Assembly (NCBI GenBank): GCA_004431415.1
Contig: QPMI01000465.1
Location: 1-56,581 of the forward strand
From: Cyanophora paradoxa
Taxonomy: Eukaryota > Glaucocystophyceae > Cyanophorales > Cyanophoraceae
DNA: 56,581 bases
Reading direction: 5' to 3'
The notes below the pieces were generated by a model. The model saw only the letters and a program-made list of their open reading frames with translations. It made no database searches and was not told the origin of the DNA. Of the stretch, positions 52,768-56,581 are shown piece by piece. The translations under genes and the position numbers were made by a program. Position 1 is the stretch's first letter. Each line of letters opens with the position of its first letter.

Positions 52768-55040
52768 TCAGCAGGTATGGTGATTTGAAAAGTTGCAGTG
52801 ATTCCGCACTTCTAGCAGAGCACGTTGCTTGGCCAGTTCGTCCTCGTCATCCTCACATTCGTCATCCACCACTTCAGCCCGAAAACAGCGGAGACCGGAG
52901 CTTCGAAAAGCAGACGTGATGCTGGCTGGCAGTGGCAGAGACAGCATGCCATAGCCACCAACAGCGAGCTCCTTCAGCCCCGTCATTTCTGTTGCGATTC
53001 GCTGAAACCGGATGAGGGCTAAACATGGGGACCAAAGTCATTCGAAGTCTTGCGCTTAAACTTGGGCATCGCTTAAACTTGGGGAGGAGCCACTCTATGT
53101 CTTACCAAGAGAAGGGCGGTGGATAAACAAACTCTTCATTCCCTGAACCGTGTGCCAGATGTCAAGCATTTTAATGCTGCACCAGGCAGCCAACGACCGT
53201 TCCGCCAGGGCATGAAAAGCTCGCCATAATAATCACCAAATCGAGTTCCTGTGCATGCGCTCCATAGTCAGCAGGAAGCTCTTCTGGTCTTGGTAGCAAA
53301 AAGGGCTTGATCACCTCAAGCGCTGTGAATTGCAGGAGGGTGTCGGCTGCAGTAGTAGCTGCTTCTTTGTTGCTGTTGTTGTATTCAATGTAGACGTGGC
53401 GCAGATGAGAGGCGAGAAATCGGAGCCCGTTGTAAATTGCATGTTTCCCGAAATCGAGTGCCACCAGGCGAGTGAGTGGAGCAAGACAGATGGACAGCCA
53501 TGGAAATATCCCTGGAAGCTAAGCGCTGTGCAATTATAGTATGGACAAAAAGTAAAAAGCACGACGAGAGTACAGATACAGACACATGATCCGGATGCGC
53601 GCACATCGGAAGGGACGTCAGGGAAGCGAGTGGGCTCAGGGCAAGATCGTCGTGAATGGAGAAGTGGAGGTGCTCAAGGTCGATGAGAGTGCAGCAAGGG
53701 GCTCAAGGCTCGATAATTTGGCAAAACGATTGAAGCAGAGTCCAAACGCTGCACAATGAGCATAAAGGAGTAGTGAACACACAGCATTTTTAAAGAGTGT
53801 GAGCAGCAGGAACAATACTCACATTGAAGTGAAGTGAGAGAAGCGAGGGGAGCAAGGTCCACAGGAACAACAACATGCGAAGCATCTTGCACAGGGCGAA
53901 AATCGACATCGGATTTAAGCAAGAGGCGATGCAGCCCTGGAAAGACCGCAGCAATCGCAGAGACCGTGTCCGAGTAGACAGAAGAGATAATCAACGGGAC
54001 TTGTACAGTTGCCTGGAGCTCCATAAGGGCGAGCGGCGAGAGGGCGGAGAATGCGGCCGGGTGAAGTGGGGTGGACAGGTTGAGACAGCTGAGCTGCAGA
54101 AGAGATGCGAGTGGTGATACATGCTGGACATCTAGGCGTTCACAGTGCGGATAAACAGTCAGGCGAAGGGCCCGGAGAGCGCGGAACCAGCCTATTCCAG
54201 CCAGGGAGAAGGCGGGGAAGGAATGATCCGCGCCCTGCGATCGAGTGTCAACAGGACAAGCAGTTGAAGGCACCCCAGTTCAGGTGTGGCATCGAGAGCT
54301 CCAGATCCCGTGCAAACCTTTTTGTTGAGCACAACGTCGAGCTCTTCAATCCCATCCGTGCGAGCCGCGCTTTCGCACGCGCGGCGGAGCACGGCCTCCA
54401 CTCGCTCGCTCGTTGACGTTGGAGCTCGAGCATCGTCGAAACAGAGCTCCAGCCGCCCGCGCGGCGCCGCGCCGGGCGCCTCCAGCACCCGCCTGATCGC
54501 GCGGCACACTCTCCGCAGGCGGCACAGCTGCTTCAAGTCGGCAAGCTGCTGCTGGGGCTCGGGAGACTTGCGCGGAGCTTTTCCTCCCACTGGGTGGCGC
54601 ACGGGCCAGCGAATCGCTGCTGCCATACTTAGGCAAGCACGCAAGACGAAGGATGCGGAGAAGCAGCGCGTCGGGAAGGCTGAGAAGCGAAGGCGCCGGC
54701 CGCTGCGGATGCTGTTAGCTTTACGGTCATAGACGCGAGTACGGAAGTGGGCGCACGTCCTGCTGGGCGGCTGCACCAACCGCGCTTCCTGATTATCTGA
54801 CCGCCGCCGCTTCGCTTGATCTGCTCGACCCTCTCTTCTCGCGCCCGCTGGACCGCCTACGCCTAACGCTGCTGCCGGGTGCCGCAGGTCATGCTGCCGC
54901 TCCGACTGCTGTCGCTGATCATTTGCTGCTTCCCGCAGTCCCGCCTCTGGCCGAGAATGAGCCGAATACTCGATGCCGAGAATCGGTTGAGGCCATAGCG
55001 AATCATCCCATAGCGAATCATCCATAGCGAACCAGGCCAT
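52768..55040 (-). CDS. Host F-box/LRR family gene, array copy 2
   Basis: Same plan as array copy 1. The N-terminal part (frame 55040-54192) has an extended Gln/Arg-rich leader, RRRSDNQEARLVQP, the F-box region in a neighbouring frame, CRLRRVCRAIRRVLEAP and VLRRACESAARTDGIEELDV. The middle (54273-53674) has LRR lines (VSPLASLLQLSCLNLSTPLH, LAPLASLTSLQC). The last exon has MTGLKELAVGGYGMLSLPLP and EDELAKQRALLEVRNHCNF, ending at 52768. Some frames disagree with copy 1, so this copy may be decayed. Borders are approximate. Confidence 0.45.
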
Positions 55041-55094
55041 AGTATACGTAGCTATACGTATATAGCTAGTACTAGTACTAGCTTAGTATAGTCG

Positions 55095-55187
55095 TAGGCG
55101 CTGCGTGTACAGTTGTATCTTTCGGAGAAGTCAGTATCCCGGGGGCTTGCCGTTTCGGCGCAGCGGTTTGATGGAATTCGAAACGGC
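55095..55187. repeat. Upstream repeat of LRR array, copy 3
   Basis: As copies 1 and 2, with a short insertion before AAACGG. A CTTCAATTGCAGTTATATATA stretch (55190-55215) also matches the sequence after copy 2. Confidence 0.8.
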
Positions 55188-55463
55188 CGAACTTCAATTG
55201 CAGTTATATATATATATAACACCCGTGCATGTGCATCAGCTACATTGATACGTAAACGGGCCAGGTCCATGACAGTACTCTCGGGCCAGGGATCATCAGA
55301 ACGATTCGTCATTCATTACGCCTGTACATGCACCGGTACAAGCAAGACTACTCTAGACTAAAATTCTTTGGCCGAAGTTGTTCAGTAATCCTCTACTTCC
55401 AGGCCGAGTGCACTCTCCAGGTCCTGCGCATGCAACTCACATTACGCAAGCTCGAGGGAAGAT

Positions 55464-56581
55464 TCAACAGGTATCGAGACTTGAGAAGTTGCAGTGATTC
55501 CGCACTTTTAGCAGAGCACGTTGCTTGGCCAGTTCGTCCTCGTCGTCCACACAGTCACTTATGACTTCAGCCCGAAAACAGCGGAGACCGAGGCTTCGAA
55601 AAGCAGACGTGATGCTGGATGGCAATGGCAGGGGCAGCGTGCCATAGCCACCAACAGCGAACTCCTTCAGCCCCGTCATTTCTGTTGCGATTCGCTGAAA
55701 CCGGATGAGGGCTAAACATGGGGACCAAAGTCATTCGAAGTCTTACAAAGAGAAGGGCAGAAGGTAGACTGACGGATGCAAAACTATTAATGTCAAACAT
55801 TTTAATGTTGCGCCAGGCAGCCAACGACCGTTCCGCCAGGGCATGCAAGAGCCCGCCATAACGATCCACGTGTACCAAGCTCAGTTCCTGTGCATGCGCT
55901 CCACGGTCAATGGGAAGATCTTCAGCGCTTGGCAACAAAAAGGGCTGATTACCTCAAGCGCGGTGAATTGCAGGAGGGTGTCGGCTGCAGTAGTAGCTGC
56001 TTCTCTGTTGCTGTTGTTGTATTCAAGGTGGAGGAAGCGTAGGCGAGGGGCGAGAGATTGAAGTCCATTTAAATTTCTAATAGGCCCGATTCTGAGAGCC
56101 TCCAGATGAGTAAGTGGAGCGAGAAGAGATCGAGAGACATGGAAAGCTCCCAAGAGGCTGAGCGCTGTGCAGAATGAGAAGGGACAAAGTAAGAAGCATG
56201 AAGAGAGCAGAGATACACAAAACATCAACATTTGGATGCACGCACATCGGAGGGACGTCAGGGAAGCGAGTGGGCTCAGGTCAAGGTCCTTGTTTACGCG
56301 GAGTTTGAGGTGCTTGAGGGTCGATGAGAGTGCAGCGAGGGGCTCAAGGTTCGATAATTTGGCAAAACAATTGAAGCAGAGTCCAAACGCTGCACATGAG
56401 CATGAAGGATTAGTCAACGCACAGCATTTTGAAGAGTGCCAACAGCAGGAGAAATACTCGCATTGAAGAGAAGTGAGAGAAGCTATATGAACATGGTCCA
56501 TAAAAAATTATCATACGCCGATCTGTCGCTGCGTCGGATCCAAGCAAGAGCCGCTGCATCCCTGGGAAAGCCCCCGCAATC
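55464..56581 (-). CDS. Host F-box/LRR family gene, array copy 3, partial
   Basis: This is the 3' half of a third copy; the 5' part is beyond the window. The last exon (about 55679-55464) is nearly identical to that of copy 1 (47174-47390). Frame 56501-55881 has ASLTSLQC, NLEPLAALSSTLKHLKLRVN and LSPLASLTSLRC. An intron-like Cys-rich stretch is again present. Sequence 55402-55687 matches 47111-47396 almost without change, pointing to a recent duplication or gene conversion. Confidence 0.5.

Overview
The window is eukaryotic chromosomal DNA, most likely from a unicellular eukaryote (alga or other protist); the species cannot be told from the sequence. The outer parts are GC-rich and carry genes with short GT-AG introns (about 50-90 nt), PWWP/PHD and F-box/LRR genes, tandem gene duplications and a tyrosine-recombinase (DIRS/Ngaro-type) retrotransposon. 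The middle is a sharply bounded, AT-rich 27.5 kb DNA-virus-like transposon of the Maverick/Polinton (Polinton-like virus) class.

Layout. 1-9216: host DNA with a repeat-containing gene at the left edge (minus), a multi-exon gene of unknown function (plus), two tandem copies of a PWWP-PHD chromatin-reader gene (minus) and a degenerate reading region. 9217-13064: a DIRS-like retroelement on the minus strand (reverse transcriptase, RNase H, decayed tyrosine recombinase, no gag). 13065-13769 and 41286-42523: a second, gag-bearing copy of the same retroelement, split by the viral element. 13770-41285: the Polinton-like element. 42524-56581: host DNA with a zinc-binding-protein gene and a cluster of F-box/LRR genes, including three tandem copies of one family, the last cut by the window end.

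The viral element has about 840-bp terminal inverted repeats (TIRs), each ending in a perfect 28-bp-stem hairpin, and an exact 6-bp target-site duplication (GGCAAG) inside the retroelement gag gene. From left to right it carries: an S-adenosylmethionine decarboxylase remnant; a zinc-ribbon fragment; four related fibre-like genes with different C-terminal heads, plus a small protein; a large fibre protein with HxH repeats and a lectin-like end (all minus strand); a patatin phospholipase joined to a discoidin-like domain (plus); two divergent minor-capsid (penton-like) genes; the major capsid protein; a VSR-like zinc-ribbon nuclease; the packaging ATPase; small basic proteins; a primase-SF3 helicase; a GIY-YIG nuclease; a protein-primed family B DNA polymerase; and a DDE (rve) integrase. 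So a virion module (fibres, lipase, capsid, ATPase) sits left and centre, and a replication/integration module sits right. A diverged third copy of the inner TIR stem-loop lies between the helicase and the polymerase.

Most long genes of the element are broken by single-base frame shifts, while the integrase, the VSR-like nuclease and GIY-YIG are intact. The two TIRs differ only by small indels, one in a G run, with no substitution seen by eye. This suggests a recent insertion, and that many frame shifts may be assembly indels rather than decay. All functional calls rest on motif recognition by eye; no database search was run.
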